In this document: positions 1 to 13,012 of the stretch, piece after piece
How positions within the stretch are numbered: position 1 is the first letter of the stretch
Layout of the letters: every line of letters begins with the position of its first letter
NCBI GenBank assembly: GCA_028554755.1
Contig: JAPTOF010000017.1
Coordinates: forward strand, 11,121,501-11,185,500
DNA from: Cordia subcordata
Lineage: Eukaryota; Streptophyta; Magnoliopsida; Boraginales; Cordiaceae
Length of the DNA stretch: 64,000 nt
Reading direction: 5' to 3'
The notes under the pieces: model-generated
Told to the model about the DNA's origin: nothing
Database searches by the model: none
Seen by the model: only the letters and a program-made list of their open reading frames with translations
Translations under genes and position numbers: made by a program

Positions 1-80
1 AAAGATGATTGTTGACTGAACCATTCTAAAATTAAAAGTGGATAATCACCCATAGATGAATAAGATTAATAAGTAGAGAC

Positions 81-939
81 CTGCACACTCAAAGTTGTTC
101 TGTATAGGGGCTCAAACTGTCCAGATGGCTTTATCTCTAGAGGAACGCTGAAGCCAGTGTCCTTTCCCCGCCCACTTTCAGAGAGAATTGCTTGATTAAC
201 GCAGTTGACCTTCGCACCATCATACACTCCATCAATCACCTAAGTCATGATTGAGCAGATAGATAACCCAGCAAGAGTAAGCCAATAATATAAAATTTTA
301 GATGACAACTAGATCATCGAACAAAGGTAACCTTTCAAATAGTAACAGTAAAAATTGAGTATTCGATTCTTCAGTATTTATCCACCCAGGCATGTAAAAT
401 GTTACCAATAACTCCCTGTTCTTTTCATTTTATACCTAAGTTTCTAGGATGTTTCTTGCCATTTGGATTAGCGCTGTAATGTTTGAAATGCAGTTGCACA
501 CAAACAAGAAGGAGAAGAGAAGTTGAGAAACTTGCCATATATGAGCTATTTGCTTCACATGCAGAAAAGCTTCTATGATCTTGTACTAATTTCTGAAGGA
601 TTTAGAGACACTTCCCATAAGGTGGATTGTAAAAGTCCATCTCCTAAGATAAAACTGGAACAAGTCTGATGATCACATCAAACCCAAGAAATGCCCATGT
701 ATGATGGGGAGAAGATACAAGTGGGAAGTAATATATGCAGATGAACTCTCACAGACCCCAAGCAGATGGCTAGTTGTTAAGGGTCCACCCTTAAAATTGA
801 AGGTTCTAAGACCAAATTCCTCTCCTTGCAAATCTGTGGGATCACAATTACCCCTTTCCTGATAAGAGAGTTTTCTAATCTTACATGCCAAGGTACAACC
901 AAAAATACAGAAAAAATGGAACATTTTAAAAACCAAAAG

Positions 940-994
<55 letters not shown>

Positions 995-3900
995 TAGATA
1001 GATAGATAGATAGATATGTTAGCGCTGGTAATAAAAGAGCCTTAAGAATTGTCTTGAAAAAATTCCCACTTCCACAATCTGTTGAACTTCAGGACTGGCT
1101 CAAATCCATCAGTGACTTTCAAGAGAATCAAACAATATCTTTAGATGCAAGATAGACAAGGAAATAAACAGAAGCTAAGTGATAGAGGTAAGTATACTAG
1201 TATAACATCAAAGAGAAATAACATTTAGAAAACGAATAACATGATATAGAAAGCCCAATATAAAGCTTGGGAGATTTCAGCAGTGCTAGATGTGATCCTT
1301 TACAAATAATTCCACAGCAAGGATGAAGAGAGATTTGCTACCTTACCAGTTTTGCAAAATTCCCTGCAGTGAGTGGAGCTGAATATCCGTCTAAAACAAC
1401 CTGCAGATATGCAAATTATCAGCTAGTTTTTTTCTTTTGTCAAACCAATCACCTCATAAGTTTACAGGTTCTAGCACTCAAGCAATCACTTTACTCAGTT
1501 TCAGTTTTCAGTCCAATGATTGAAATTCAAGTATGTCGAATATTTGCAATATTTTCTTGCCTGGATCAATGTGAAATAGCTGCATATTAATATTTGATCT
1601 CTTGGAACTTGTCAAATAAGCAACCACATTTCTTCATGCAATACGCATTAAAGTTATACTGTCTACGCAAAAAAGATCATTTAATGTTGGCTTTCTATGG
1701 CACAAATATGGTTCTGTTAACTTACTTCTGTCTACTTTGATGTTGTAAAACATTCTTCTTTTCAAGTTACAAACATATGATTCAGAAGAGAATGGATTTT
1801 TCATGAAGTTGATGTCAAGAACTCTTTACAGTTTTTTCACTGAAGTGCTATTACCTTTTCCCTAGAAAATGAAAATTGAAAAGACAGGAAACAAATATTC
1901 ATAGTTCCAACTTTGCAGAGGATGACATGGAAAATATATAGGAGGTGCAGCATTACCATTATAAGTGATTTTACTATGTTAGTCATATATTTCACTTTAC
2001 TGTTAGCAACAAATAATTTAACACATCTGTACTAGAGGACTCCTGATCTCCATTTAGCTCCTCTATTCTATATCAAATATTTCTTCTTCAAGAGAAAAGA
2101 AAAAGGATAAAATATATACTGGCTTTCAACAAAAAGAGACTTGTACCTGAAGGGTGGCAGTGCTTCTGGGTTCTCCACCTGCTTCAGGTGAAAAACTGGA
2201 ACCATCTCCTTTCTCAATAACAAATTCAACAACCGCTCTCCCTGTGAGCCTGGAGGATTTAACATAAAATCATCGTGCCATTCCAGTAGTGTACACATAT
2301 TTATCTTGCACAATCTTATGAATCTTCTTCCTTTTTCTATCTATATCATGTATTGGCTTCAGGTACATCTTTTTTATTCCAAATTTGAATATAGATAGAC
2401 AAGTTATAGATAATTCCCCATATAGTAATGCAAGAAAAATGGCTCATGTTAACATAAGAAAAGTTTCAATACATTAGATTTCCGAAGGCTGCTAAGGGAG
2501 GTATTTTGTATATATAAGCTATTCAAGGATTTATCAATGTTTAATACCAACAGAATGGATAAGGAAGGTATTTTCAACTAAATGCGACAGTATCTAATCA
2601 TCAATACTGTTGAGTATAGGTCTTATGCTCTCATCCCATTCCTTCTAGCATCATCAAAGCTTGTAATTGATAGTCACCAAGGTTATAGTCTATCTCCTCT
2701 ATAGTCAAAGTAACTTTAACCCCTTCATTCCTCTCTCTCTCCACATGTGTGTGAGTACACAGATAGACAGACTTGCAGGCTTGATTGGGAGAACATGTCC
2801 TTTGGTGGATCATGCCATATGGCGATGCTTGTACATTGCATAGGTGCAAAATTAATGTACGTTCTATTGATGCCTCACTTCTTCCTAACTGGAAAATCAA
2901 TTAAAGATTAAATGTACCTCGGATATTCCAAGTATTGTTCAGGCAACAAAAATGATAAACCAGGAGCCTGTTGAAAAATACACCCTTGACATGTCATTGA
3001 TCCATTCCTAACGTTATAACTCATAAATCCATAAAAATGCTAAAAACAGGAAACAGACACGTACATATAATCACATAAGCTAAAGAGTATTGTACTCTTT
3101 GAGCTCGGGAAACGGAAGGAGCTCAGTGCTTATTATAACAATTTTATATCAGAACCGTCGTATATTTTCAGTACCTGAAGCCATCCTCATTATTACCTGC
3201 AACAACTCCAGCTGCGCTACAGTATCAAGTGAAGATGCAAGGCCTAGTGACACTTTATCTGGATCTTTGTCCTTAATACTTTGAAGGAGATCCTGCAAAC
3301 CACCCTGAGCAGAAAAAGAAGATATAATCATTCCACTATATTCTGCCGCACCAAAATAGATTAATCTAATATAATTAAACTTTTAACCTACACAAGTGAG
3401 AGAGAGAAGGAGGAAAAAGAAAGAAAGAAAGAAAAGCTTCCTGCATAAAGTAAGTGATTCTAGATTTCTGGGAAGGATAGAAATATCGGTTAGCCAATAA
3501 CTGCCTGAAATCTACACTTGCTGATAGGTATGCCTTCTTCAAACTCCACGGAAAACTTAAAGGTGCATATATACGCTCTGATGTAGATTTGGGGATAGGT
3601 TGATTTTTGAAATTGCTTAACTGTAGTAAGTCTGTAATTCTGAAGGATGCGAACAAGTAAAGAGAATGACCATTCCATTTGTTGCATCGAGAAAAGGGAA
3701 ACTTTACAAGCACTTGCGCAGCATTAAGAAAAACTATAAACTGGAATGGTGGACTGCCCTCCAGGAAAATGGTCTGCATTTAAAGAATTCTGCAAGGCTT
3801 CTAATTCTGAATTGAATGTTTCACTTTCTATTTGACATGTGCACTTCGTTTAAACCCTTTCATTCATCTTGGGAAACATCATTTCTTTTGCATAGAATGT

Positions 3901-5937
3901 GACATATAATTAAGCTTTGGGCCCAGCTTATCACTTTCCATACAAAAAAGTACCAAATTCCTAGCTTTTTCCTTACTTTCTCATCTATTTCAAAGTTTTC
4001 ACCTTCAAACTCCAAACAGAGGGAGCACAAGTATAGCAAGTTTACATTCTTTACATGTACCTTTCCATCTATCAGAGATGCATACAAGACCGAACCATTT
4101 TCCCTTAATTCAGTTGGTATGCTAGCCAAGATGGATTCCTTTTCATCTGTTGCAATCTGAAATAAGCAAAGCAGAGAAAAAGATTCATAACCACCAAAAA
4201 GCAGGAAAGCATCAAGAGATTCAGTACTGACTAGAACTAGTTGGAAACATTTCACGAGAAGACAGATAAAATACAGGTCAAAATATTACGAGAGTCCGCA
4301 CAAGAAGATGTATTATTCTTTAGCTCAATAGGAAATTTATGTTGCACAGTCAGGACTTCTGTTTGCCTCCCTAACAAACACAGACAATTGATAGCATAAT
4401 AATCAGTCACTAACCCACATTATTATTCTCTTTTTCCTTTCATTTCTTTCCTAAATGTTGTAAGGTAGAGAGCATCATTTTACATCCATTCAAATACCAT
4501 GCCTATTCTAAGAGGGCAATACTTGTACCTTAAGAGCTTTTTTCACATTACCCTCCATTGTTCCATATGGTTTCCTCTGTGGAATTCTCAGCAAGTATGA
4601 GATGTCTTCAAGAGAATCCTGGAAAATAAGCAAGTATATCATATGATATGCTACTTGAACAATTATGAATTGTATAAGCAATACAAACAATAGCATACCT
4701 GTATGGCTTTCATATTTGTATTAGCAGGAATGGCTCTTCTCAAAGCTAATTCTCCTGTTCTAGGAATTTTTGTTTCCGGGGAATACAGGACTGCTTCTGC
4801 AGGTGAAATTGACCATGAACCCCAATTGGCTAGAGGTAGTGGGCATGTGAGTTGAATAAAAAGAATGATCATAGTGATCACATTATCAAATCTCTTCTTT
4901 TGATCCTCTAAATACATTAATAAACTTGTTACAATATCGGACCGGCTTGTCCATTCCTGCATAACTAAAAATCTGTCTCGTGAGCTGATATAATTGAAAA
5001 TAGGGATTCTAACTTATTATGGACAAGAAAAATGATGGAAAAGGGAAAAATAAAGATTTTATTAAGGTGGAAAAGATCAAATATTTATTTATTTCCCTTT
5101 TTTCTAAAATCTCTTCCCATTTTTGACTAGCATTCCAGTACATAGACCTCATTACAAACTCTAAATTGACCACATTGTCTTCTACATGAAAAATATCCAT
5201 TCTAAATGGGTGGCATCGAAGCTCGAAGCCGACCCCTCTTACCACCATCCATTTTATTTATTTATCGCTTTCACCATGTTCACTCGAAATGCCTACCACC
5301 ATTCGTCTTGACTAAACATGAATCAGTTTTTGAACTAAACATTTGTGGGCAAAAAAGAACGTATATATATTTCTTCTGGCATTCCCACCAACGAGCAACT
5401 GATTCAAAAATTATGTACATTAACCTCTTTTAAGTGCTACATCTATGCTAAACATAAAGGGAAAAATAAAAACCACTAAACAAGTCATATTTTGTCGAAA
5501 TTACACGTTAATTTAGAGTCTCATAGTGCTAATACCATAATCTAATAATAATCATGTACCTATCTAATAGTAGAAGATTCTATAGATCACATGGTTATTT
5601 ACACATGATTAACGTACAATTTCTACAAAACACAGGTAATCCGAAGGTAAACACAACAAGAACCAATAAAAACAAACAGAACTCACAACCCCTATGAAAA
5701 GTTTAAGTAAAAAAAAGCTGAACTAACCGTTGAAGGATCCTTTTTGGCGAAAATGCGGGTGAGTTTAAGATGGTGAAGTGGCCTTGGAGAGCCATGTCGA
5801 TGAGCATGAAGTGGGGTGAGCAGAAAAGTTGAAGGGGTTGAGAGAAAAGCTTGTTTCTGAGTGGAGGAAGTGAAGGGTACGTTGATGGCGACCTTGTGGG
5901 AGGAGATGATGGTGGGAGATAAAGGCAACGATGCCAT
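81..5937 (-). CDS. CYP37: Chloroplast cyclophilin-type peptidyl-prolyl isomerase CYP37 (3'-truncated by window edge)
   Basis: Nine exons join in frame on the minus strand: 5937-5728, 4956-4699, 4618-4529, 4156-4061, 3304-3197, 2967-2918, 2249-2147, 1400-1347 and 239-81. All have GT donors and AG acceptors and give 376 residues; the remaining C-terminal exons lie before position 1. Residues 1-70 look like a chloroplast transit peptide rich in Ser, Thr and His. A hydrophobic stretch at about 95-109, followed by an AEA cleavage-like motif near 123-125, fits the second signal of a bipartite thylakoid-lumen targeting sequence. The mature part contains SPETKIPRTGELALRRAIPA, a helical segment with LEDISYLLRIPQRKPYGTME, and then the start of the cyclophilin fold (VVLDGYSAPLTAGNFAKL). 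Order and wording match the CYP37/CYP38 (TLP40-like) lumenal immunophilin family, CYP37 best. Family proteins are tied to photosystem assembly or protection; prolyl isomerase activity of the divergent domain is uncertain. The start is the first ATG before the transit peptide. Confidence 0.92.
943..1016. repeat. Compound (AT)n-(GATA)n microsatellite in a CYP37 intron
   Basis: A run of alternating AT dinucleotides passes directly into about six GATA units. It lies in the intron between the CYP37 exons ending at 1347 and starting at 239. It is likely to be length-polymorphic. Confidence 0.95.
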
Positions 5938-7594
5938 GAATGGCAGTTAGTGTTCGTTGTAGGTGAGGGGGTGCAAAGAGGCCCTGGCGCGCCTCATCCA
6001 CTGCCCATCTTATTCGCTTCTTTTTGTAGTTTTGGCTTTTTGGGTGGTGCTACAAATTTCTTCAAATATTGAACTATTAATTAAATCGAAATTGAACAAA
6101 CGTTCCACCTTTGTTTTTTTTTCCGAATTTACACTAACTTATGAATAAAACTTAATCTCAATTACTTGTTTTAGGTGAGTTCTTTCAATTTCAATTTAAT
6201 TGGAGATCAGAATAAGGTAAGTGATGTCATGAATTAGTGACACGTGTCCTTAAACTCTACACATTCTTCTTTTACTTTTTATAAAGCTTATTAAACTCTT
6301 AAAATAAGATACATTATACTAATAGAAATTACAACAAATGGCTCAGATCCAAAGATATTAAACCCGAGGGGACTGGACTTGGACACACGAGACACAGAAA
6401 ACAGTTTGGGCCGACATTCAAACCCCAACAGAAAAACAAAGAGACCAAGACACAAGACTAGGGCCCAAACACAAAGTCAGAAAGCCCACAAGACACTGGC
6501 CGTTTAAAAAACTATATCTAGGAGCCTATCTACAACTAAACCCATATTTGGAGCCCAAGTCCATAAACAAGACAACGACCAAACCGAGGATAAATATATG
6601 GGTTCCAGAAACCATGGGTTAAAATTCAAGGATGGAAATCGAAATTTGGATGGTATTTGTGCAATAAAAACTAATGGGGCACTAGCATTTAGGGGTTAGA
6701 TATAGTGATTAGATAACAACTTTTTGTGTAGTAATTTTATTTTTGGATTTGTGCCTTTTAATTATGAGTATTTCATAATTATTGACTAATTTAGAGCATG
6801 TGTTGGAGTTTATCATTTAATACACGTTGTTTTAAATGAATCCACCTCGTTAAATAAAGAAATTAATTAAGCATAGGTAACAAAAACCACAAGTTGAATT
6901 AATCAAATAGAGGCAACTATATCCAAGTGGAAACCAGAATCAATTAGAAAAGCACAACAAATCCTGTTAGTGGCGAATTGCCAATTTCTGGCATGAAGGC
7001 ATTCTTGTGTTGGCAAGATAAAAATATAAAACTAAAAACTTGATTTTAACTTGTGAAAGTTTCATATGTCTTTTAATGAATTCATTCATTCATCATCAAA
7101 CAAGCTCATCAATGCCTCAGTTTTAATCTCTACAAATCTCAATGCCATAGCCAATGAAGTATATCGTATGAAGAGATCAAGTGTGCAAGCAGAAACTCAT
7201 CATGCCACTGTTTTAGACCAAAGCAAAATGATAAATTTTCTTTTTTCTCTTTATTCTTTTGTGATAAGAGGAGAAATATTCTGAGTAAGACCTTCATATT
7301 CTTCTCAAATAGTTAAAGTAAGATATAACAAAACACTCTAATCTATGCACCAAGTTACTTGATTATAGATGTTCGCAAAAGAATTGTGACCTATTTGGAT
7401 CTTAATTGCTTCTCGTTCATTGTCGTCTGAGCTATCCTTAAGACCTAAATGATGGATATTATTAATTTTGGGGAGGTATCATTAAAATGAAAAAGTCAAG
7501 TTCATAATATAATATGTTACTGATGGAAAAGATCAAGTACCAGTGCTTTATATATATAGCGCAGTTTAGATAACTTTTGCATATTAAAAAATAA
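5938..7594. other. Non-coding interval: CYP37 promoter side and upstream spacer
   Basis: This 1.66-kb stretch holds the 5' flank of the minus-strand CYP37 gene and spacer up to the tRNA gene. Open frames here are short, with no recognisable domain or splice continuity. A somewhat GC-richer patch at about 6350-6560 has an anonymous, transposon-remnant look, but I could not find its ends. Confidence 0.6.
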
Positions 7595-7666
7595 AGGTCC
7601 CACCGAGATTTGAACTCGGGTTACTGGATTCAGAGTCCAATGTCCTGACCACTAGACCATGGGACC
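7595..7666 (-). tRNA. tRNA-Gln (anticodon CTG)
   Basis: Read on the minus strand, 72 nt fold as a complete cloverleaf. The acceptor stem GGTCCCA pairs with TGGGACC and the discriminator base is T. The D arm contains TGGTCTAGTGGTCAGGA, an intact A box, and the T arm contains GAGTTCAAATCTC, an intact B box. The anticodon stem-loop GGACTCTGAATCC presents CTG at 7633-7631. No intron is present and CCA is not encoded, as expected for a plant nuclear tRNA. The body matches the conserved plant nuclear tRNA-Gln. It should be transcribed by RNA polymerase III independently of neighbouring genes. Confidence 0.97.
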
Positions 7667-10069
7667 TTGCTGTGTTAATAGAAAATCTTACCGAAAATCA
7701 AATGCGTGTTCGATTGTTAGAAGTGTTGAGTAACTTGACGAGTTCAATCATGAGAACATCACGAGGGATCCAAATCCGATAAATTCGCTCATTCTTCTAG
7801 CATATCAATGGTTAGAACATTACGAGGGGATCCAAATTTTGATAAAATTACATATTCTTCTAGCATAAAATCGTGACGGTATTAGAAGGAAATAACATAC
7901 TACAGAAACACACTATTCATTTATTTATATTCTAAAGGTTGTTAGTTAGTAGGTAGCATTAAACGTCATGTGACCGAAAGTTCTTTTCAGGTCCCCAAAG
8001 GGATGGAGAAAAAAACAAAGAAGAATACACCAGCAAGAAGAAAAATTTTGAGGTGTTAAGTCTTGATCTAGACATTGTCACCAACCCATATGCTTGGGTG
8101 GTCTCATCTGAAGGCAAAACAAATAACAAGCAACAAACTTGCTTCAAATTTAATGAATGAGTATATATATATACATATACATACATACACACACACACAT
8201 ATATATATATATGCAAGACTATTGTTAGGCAATCTTTTTTCTTGCACTGAACAGACCATTTTTTCTGCAGTGTTTTTTTCATTTCAGCAGTCTTGATTTT
8301 GATTTGTCACACCCCAGAATAATGTCGGATGATGCACAAATGTGAAATTTCAAGAGAAGTTAAGAACTTATTTTAAAATTTATTGTACGAAGCGTTAACT
8401 TGCAAAAATGCAAAAGTTTTGCATATTAACTTCAAGTTAATCGGTCCATCCCAAAAACAAAAGTTTAATTGTGTGAGGTGAAAGCAAATGAATTCTTCCA
8501 TTCAAATGGTTTTGACTAAAATTTTTTTCTTGAAATTAAGAGATTGTCAGTCAATCAGAAATAAATGCCCCCAAACAATTTCCTATTGACTAAATTAGAA
8601 GACTTAAAATCCCTAACTAACATATTCCTAGAGTACATATACCTATCAATAGGATTGAGACCTGAGAACAACCTTGCTATACTATTCCAATCAACTTTTG
8701 CCAATAGTCAAAGCCTAATCTCTGGAAAATGGCATTGTGCCAAAAAAATCCCGCTGGGTTTTCCAATTTCCAAATGGCTGGTGAAATCAAGATTCAAAAG
8801 AGAATGGTAGGAAGAAAAAAAAAAAAAAAAAAGAAAGGAAATATGAATACCTTCCTCTCACAATAAACAATCATGTAAAGACACATGGTACATCGTATTT
8901 TCTTATTTTTTGTTTAATGATAACCTTTCACAAGGTTTTTATTTTAGTTAATAGGATCGTCTTCTTGATAAAACTTAGCGAATTGATTATTTTTTAGGTT
9001 CTAAGATTACCACATTCTGTGGAAACAAAAAAAAGAAAGAAAGAAAATATGAATGTCTATCTCTCGCAGTAGACAATCATCTAAAGACACATGGTACGTA
9101 TTTTTCTTTTTGAAAGATAACCATTTACGAGGATTTTTTAGTAAATAGGATCGTCTTATCTCTTGATAAAACTTAGCCAATTGGTTATTTTTTATGTTCT
9201 AAGATTACCAAATCCTAAGATAACTTATGCCAAGTAACAAAATCATTTCTGCAGTTCTTTATTTTGCCATCTACATCTTTGTTCATGATAATGGGAAAAC
9301 TGCAGAATCGCATGATTTGATGACATTTGCTTGCAATGGAGCAAACAAATGAAACAAAGAATGGAAAAGAAAATATCATTTCTCCTTTTCATGAGCCAAC
9401 ATGGTGTCCCAAACACATATGACCATATCAATTCAGAAAGCCAACTCACCCCCTTTCCCCACACTCCACAGTACTCAATTGCCCATTTCTCAAAATTCGT
9501 ACAATAGTGACTTCACCACTACCCAACCCTCAAAATCAATCCATTTTCACAAAACCACACCACACACAACCAAAACTTTAAAATTAAAAAAAAAAAAGAG
9601 GAAAAAAATCAAGAAGAAGAAAAGAGGGAAATTTTAGTATCACATTTCTATGCTATTATGTAACAAATCATTACATTCTTCATAACCACACCACAATGCA
9701 ATATGTGTCTATCTTGGAAAAACTTCCCTCTCTTGTCTCTACTATCATATACATATTTCTTAATTTCTCATGTAAAGCATCCGGTTCCGCTTCGCGTCCC
9801 CGGACTTTCTGTATCTCTTTGAACAGAAAAAAAAAAAAGAAAAGGAAAAAAAAAATAACAAGCATTACAGTGACCCAGTCTCCTTCTTAACGAGACTTAT
9901 GTATCTGAGATTTGAGGTTTCTGGTAATAGAATCCCTCGTCGAAACAAGAAAACGAAGAAGGAAACTAATATATCGATACCCATATGCAGTTTCATATGG
10001 TCCCCTTTCTTTTTCCTTGTAGATAATTAATTAAAAAGGTTTAAATTAAGAGTAATTTTCTTCAAATCT
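7667..10069. other. Non-coding spacer with microsatellites and a direct duplication
   Basis: No gene is recognisable here. The interval contains AT/CA microsatellites at about 8161-8212, a direct duplication at 8836-9225 listed separately, and poly-A-rich tracts near 9582-9630 and 9828-9860. A segment starting near 8309 with TCACACCCCAGAATAATG resembles the ends of some plant repeats, but no second end was found. Confidence 0.6.
8836..9225. repeat. Imperfect tandem duplication of about 200 bp
   Basis: Two adjacent diverged copies, about 8836-9035 and 9040-9225, share blocks in the same order: AAATATGAAT, AGACAATCAT or AAACAATCAT, AAAGACACATGGTAC, AATAGGATCGTCTT, CTTGATAAAACTTAGC and TTCTAAGATTACCA. 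The copies differ by small indels. No coding potential is shared. Confidence 0.85.
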
Positions 10070-10987
10070 TCAACAAAGATTGTTGAATCTCCAATCGAGT
10101 CTGACTTCATTGGACCCGACCCAATGCTGACTTGGCTTTCGGAATGATACGACGTGGCTGCTGACCATAAACGCTGTTACACTTTCGGACACCCTTATGT
10201 CCTCCATCTTTAATTCATGTAACCTCTGGAAATACTCCGGTACGTGCACTAGGTCCCACACCACCCCGACTCCGCCGGGTTTCAAAACCCGCACCACCTC
10301 TCCCAACACCCTCATCCTCTCTGCTGCCGCGGCCGCCGTCTTTTGCCCGAACTCTTTCCCCACCGTATGCAAAAACGCGCCCGATACCACCACGTCGAAA
10401 TAGTTATCCCCGAACGGGAGCGTTCTCGGATCACCTGCCCTGCACGTGACGTACTCTTGGACACCCTCTAAACTCGCAGTCCTGAGAGTGGAGAGGGTGT
10501 CGGGCCTGGCGGGTCCGGTGGTGCCCCGGGCCTGAGTTCGGGCCGGGTCAAGACCCACCACGCGGCCCGAAGAGCCCGATTTCTTCAGCTGGAGAGCCAC
10601 TGCGTTGAGCAGAATGCCACGGCCGCAGCCGAGGTCGAGGGCATGCTTGACTGTTGACCAGTCAGGTACGGCGTTGACCATGCGCTGCGCCATTTCCCAG
10701 TGGAGTGAGACCGAGGAGTAAAAAATATTTCCGGCTGCGAAGAAGAGGCAGACGGCGGAAAGGGCCGTGACGGAGCCAGTGAAGCCAGCAGCAAAACGGG
10801 CCGAGCTCGGGCCAAGAAGTGGAATGAAATGCTGAGAGAAGTAGCAAATGGGCTCGAAGTAGAGCAAAAAGGAAACTGATAGAGCCGAGAAAGCAATGGC
10901 ATGGATGAGCAGAAACAGCGGCGTTTGCCAATCATCTACACCGTAGATCGCGTAGATCTGCGTCCAGTCTCGGCCCGTTTTGCCCAT
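10070..10987 (-). CDS. Membrane-anchored SAM-dependent methyltransferase (uncharacterised plant family)
   Basis: An intronless frame encodes 305 residues. Two hydrophobic segments at about 22-46 and 63-88 predict a short hairpin membrane anchor. A class I methyltransferase fold follows: motif I ALDLGCGRG at 116-124, an acidic strand end in VVGLD (143-147), a motif II-like region FDVVVSGAFLHTVG (197-210) and motif III VLKPGG at 234-239. The family has full-length homologues in many plants annotated only as SAM-dependent methyltransferase superfamily; the substrate is unknown. The ATG opens with the conserved-looking MGKTGRDWTQIYAIYGVDDW and is preceded by a probable 5'-UTR intron. The gene is far richer in G+C than its surroundings. 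A Pro/Arg/Gly-rich stretch at about 148-163 (PARTQARGTTGPARP) interrupts the fold after motif II and may be a lineage-specific insertion. Completeness is well supported; the activity is inferred. Confidence 0.9.
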   Translation of the reverse strand: MGKTGRDWTQIYAIYGVDDWQTPLFLLIHAIAFSALSVSFLLYFEPICYFSQHFIPLLGPSSARFAAGFTGSVTALSAVCLFFAAGNIFYSSVSLHWEMAQRMVNAVPDWSTVKHALDLGCGRGILLNAVALQLKKSGSSGRVVGLDPARTQARGTTGPARPDTLSTLRTASLEGVQEYVTCRAGDPRTLPFGDNYFDVVVSGAFLHTVGKEFGQKTAAAAAERMRVLGEVVRVLKPGGVGVVWDLVHVPEYFQRLHELKMEDIRVSESVTAFMVSSHVVSFRKPSQHWVGSNEVRLDWRFNNLC

Positions 10988-11033
10988 TTTAAGCTTGTCT
11001 CCTGATAACCAAGATAAGCCTCTGCAACTTCTT

Positions 11034-11392
11034 CTGCAATATCAATAGCAAAGATTAAGCTTTAAACACTCTAAAATATACTAATGAAATTTTCAATGAT
11101 TAAATGAGCTACCCAAAGACAAAAAAGAAATGATAATAGAGTAACGTTTAATATTACTTCTGCATTTCAAAAAATGTCAAATTTTTCGTGTACCAATAAA
11201 AGTGAAAATATGGCAACTTCCTCGGTTGGTGTTTTCTCCAAGGACATTTGAAATGAGCCAAAAGATTTTCTAGTAGTGTAATCTAACACAGAAAAAGCTG
11301 TTTTTGTACTTTTAACACCAGTTTAGAAAAATCACACAAACCCCGTTTTCAGGGAACAAAACAAAGAAACTCAAAGATATAATTTCACTTAC
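11034..11392 (-). other. Probable 5'-UTR intron of the methyltransferase gene
   Basis: On the minus strand a donor CT|GTAAGTG at 11393/11392 and a pyrimidine-rich acceptor ending GCAG at 11037-11034 lie upstream of the ATG at 10987. A leader intron is a reasonable reading. Transcript evidence is absent, so the exact exon ends are inferred. Confidence 0.5.
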
Positions 11393-11603
11393 AGAAATCT
11401 ATGAGTGGTGGGCGAATCTGTCAGATCCACACGAAAATGCAGAGAGAAGAAGAATAATTTAGCAATCCCAACAAGAGAAAAGTTCGTTAAAGAAAGTACA
11501 AACCCTTACACAGAAGGGGAAAAACGAAAAGGAAAAAAAAAAAAATTAGTGTAGTGTAGTACTAACAAGTTTGAACCGGGCTTAGTACTATGGCCCCTTT
11601 GAT

Positions 11604-11664
11604 GTGTGTATATATATATGTGTGTGCATATACATACATACATGCATATATATATATATATATA
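11604..11664. repeat. TA/TG/CA dinucleotide microsatellite cluster
   Basis: Alternating purine-pyrimidine tracts (TATATATATATG, TGTGTGCATATACATACATACATG, then a TA run) lie just upstream of the probable methyltransferase transcription unit. Confidence 0.9.
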
Positions 11665-12057
11665 ATGAAATGAAATGAAATTTAATTAGCTAAAGTCAAT
11701 GTAACAGAAAGAGAGAAAAGGAGGGGGAAGAATATTAATGTTTGGTGGTGTCACAAAAGTCTGCAAATTTGGCAGAATCTCATTTGAAGGTATGAAGACC
11801 TGATATAGAAAAAAAAAAATTGATCAAAAATTGAATCCTTTTTTACTGTTTTTTATTATCTAATCCACGCGTTTTTCTGGGTTTTTCTGTCGGTTTCTGC
11901 TTTGAAAATTATTGGGGGAAAAAAAGGGTGAGAAAAAGAAAGGCTTATAGGATTGGATATTAAGCCACCAACTTTTTCTTGGCTTTTCTAATTTTTTTTT
12001 CTTTGGTGGAGCGAGCAGTGAGCTTATGAGCTTTTCTAAATTCTGCTATTTATATAA

Positions 12058-12275
12058 GACCTGTTTGGATTAATTTTTTTTTTAAAAATAATTTTTTTTT
12101 AAAATTACATTAAATTTACAATAAATATTTGATTTGACTTTTAAAAAAGTTAAAACTCTAAAAAAAAATTCAAATATAACTTTTTTTAGAAGCCAGAATT
12201 TTCAGCTTGTAAAAAAATCGTTTTTCAAAAGTTGTTAAAAAAATATTTTTGGAAAAAGCCAATTCAAACGAATCC
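12058..12275. mobile_element. Tourist-like MITE, copy 1
   Basis: The left end GACCTGTTTGGATTAA follows a TAA, and the right end reads inverted as GGATTCGTTTGAATTGGCTT. Internal blocks (ATTTACAATAAATATTTGAT, AAGTTAAAACTCTAAA, AGAAGCCAGAATTTTCAGCT) recur in the copies near 31.2, 32.3 and 43.5 kb. There is no coding capacity. Confidence 0.75.
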
Positions 12276-12628
12276 ATAGTTAGTAGCTTACTATTTGGTT
12301 TATTGGATGGGGAAAAAAATCTAAAATCGGGTGAATTTGGATTTGATATCTTATCTGCTAGTAGTTTTTCAGTTCTGTGTCCCGGAAAATGAAGGCTAAT
12401 CTAACTATTAATACCACTTGTCGGTTCATTTCATGATTATGACATAAATCAATATCGAAAATTCTTTCAAATTTATACGAGTGTTTAAATTTTAAAATTT
12501 ATCACTTCGTTTGAAAATGACAATTTTATTCAAATACACTATATATCAAAATTAACTTGCTAATTTAAATCAGAAGAAATTCTTAAGTACGCTCAAAATA
12601 CTCTACCTTTGAATTTTTTAAAGTTTCA

Positions 12629-12845
12629 CGGCTTGTTTGGATAGGTTTCCCCAAAAGCAATTTCTCTAAACTTTTTGAAAAAAGTAATTTTCGAGAAGAT
12701 CAATTTTCTGACTTTTGAAAAAAATTAAAATTAATTTTTGCCTTTACAGTTTCAATTTTTTCTCTAATAGTTAATTCAAATATTTATTAACCTATCTCTT
12801 AAAAAATATATTTTTTCATTAAAAAAATGAATCAAAACAAGCGCT
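12629..12845. mobile_element. Tourist-like MITE, copy 2
   Basis: The ends CGGCTTGTTTGGATAGG and, inverted, AGCGCTTGTTTTGATTCA form terminal inverted repeats around an AT-rich interior that is related to copy 1 in the opposite orientation. Confidence 0.65.
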
Positions 12846-13012
12846 TATGTATTGCTTCTTTTATTGTTGTCTTGCGAGAAAAAAGTAATTTTTATTTTGC
12901 ATTTTATATTAGTTTTTCCATTACAGAAGTCCAAATAGAGGTGGATATATGACTTAAAAAATTAAATCTAGGTGCTAGGCCTGCCGTCTACTTTGACACA
13001 GTCATCATTTTT

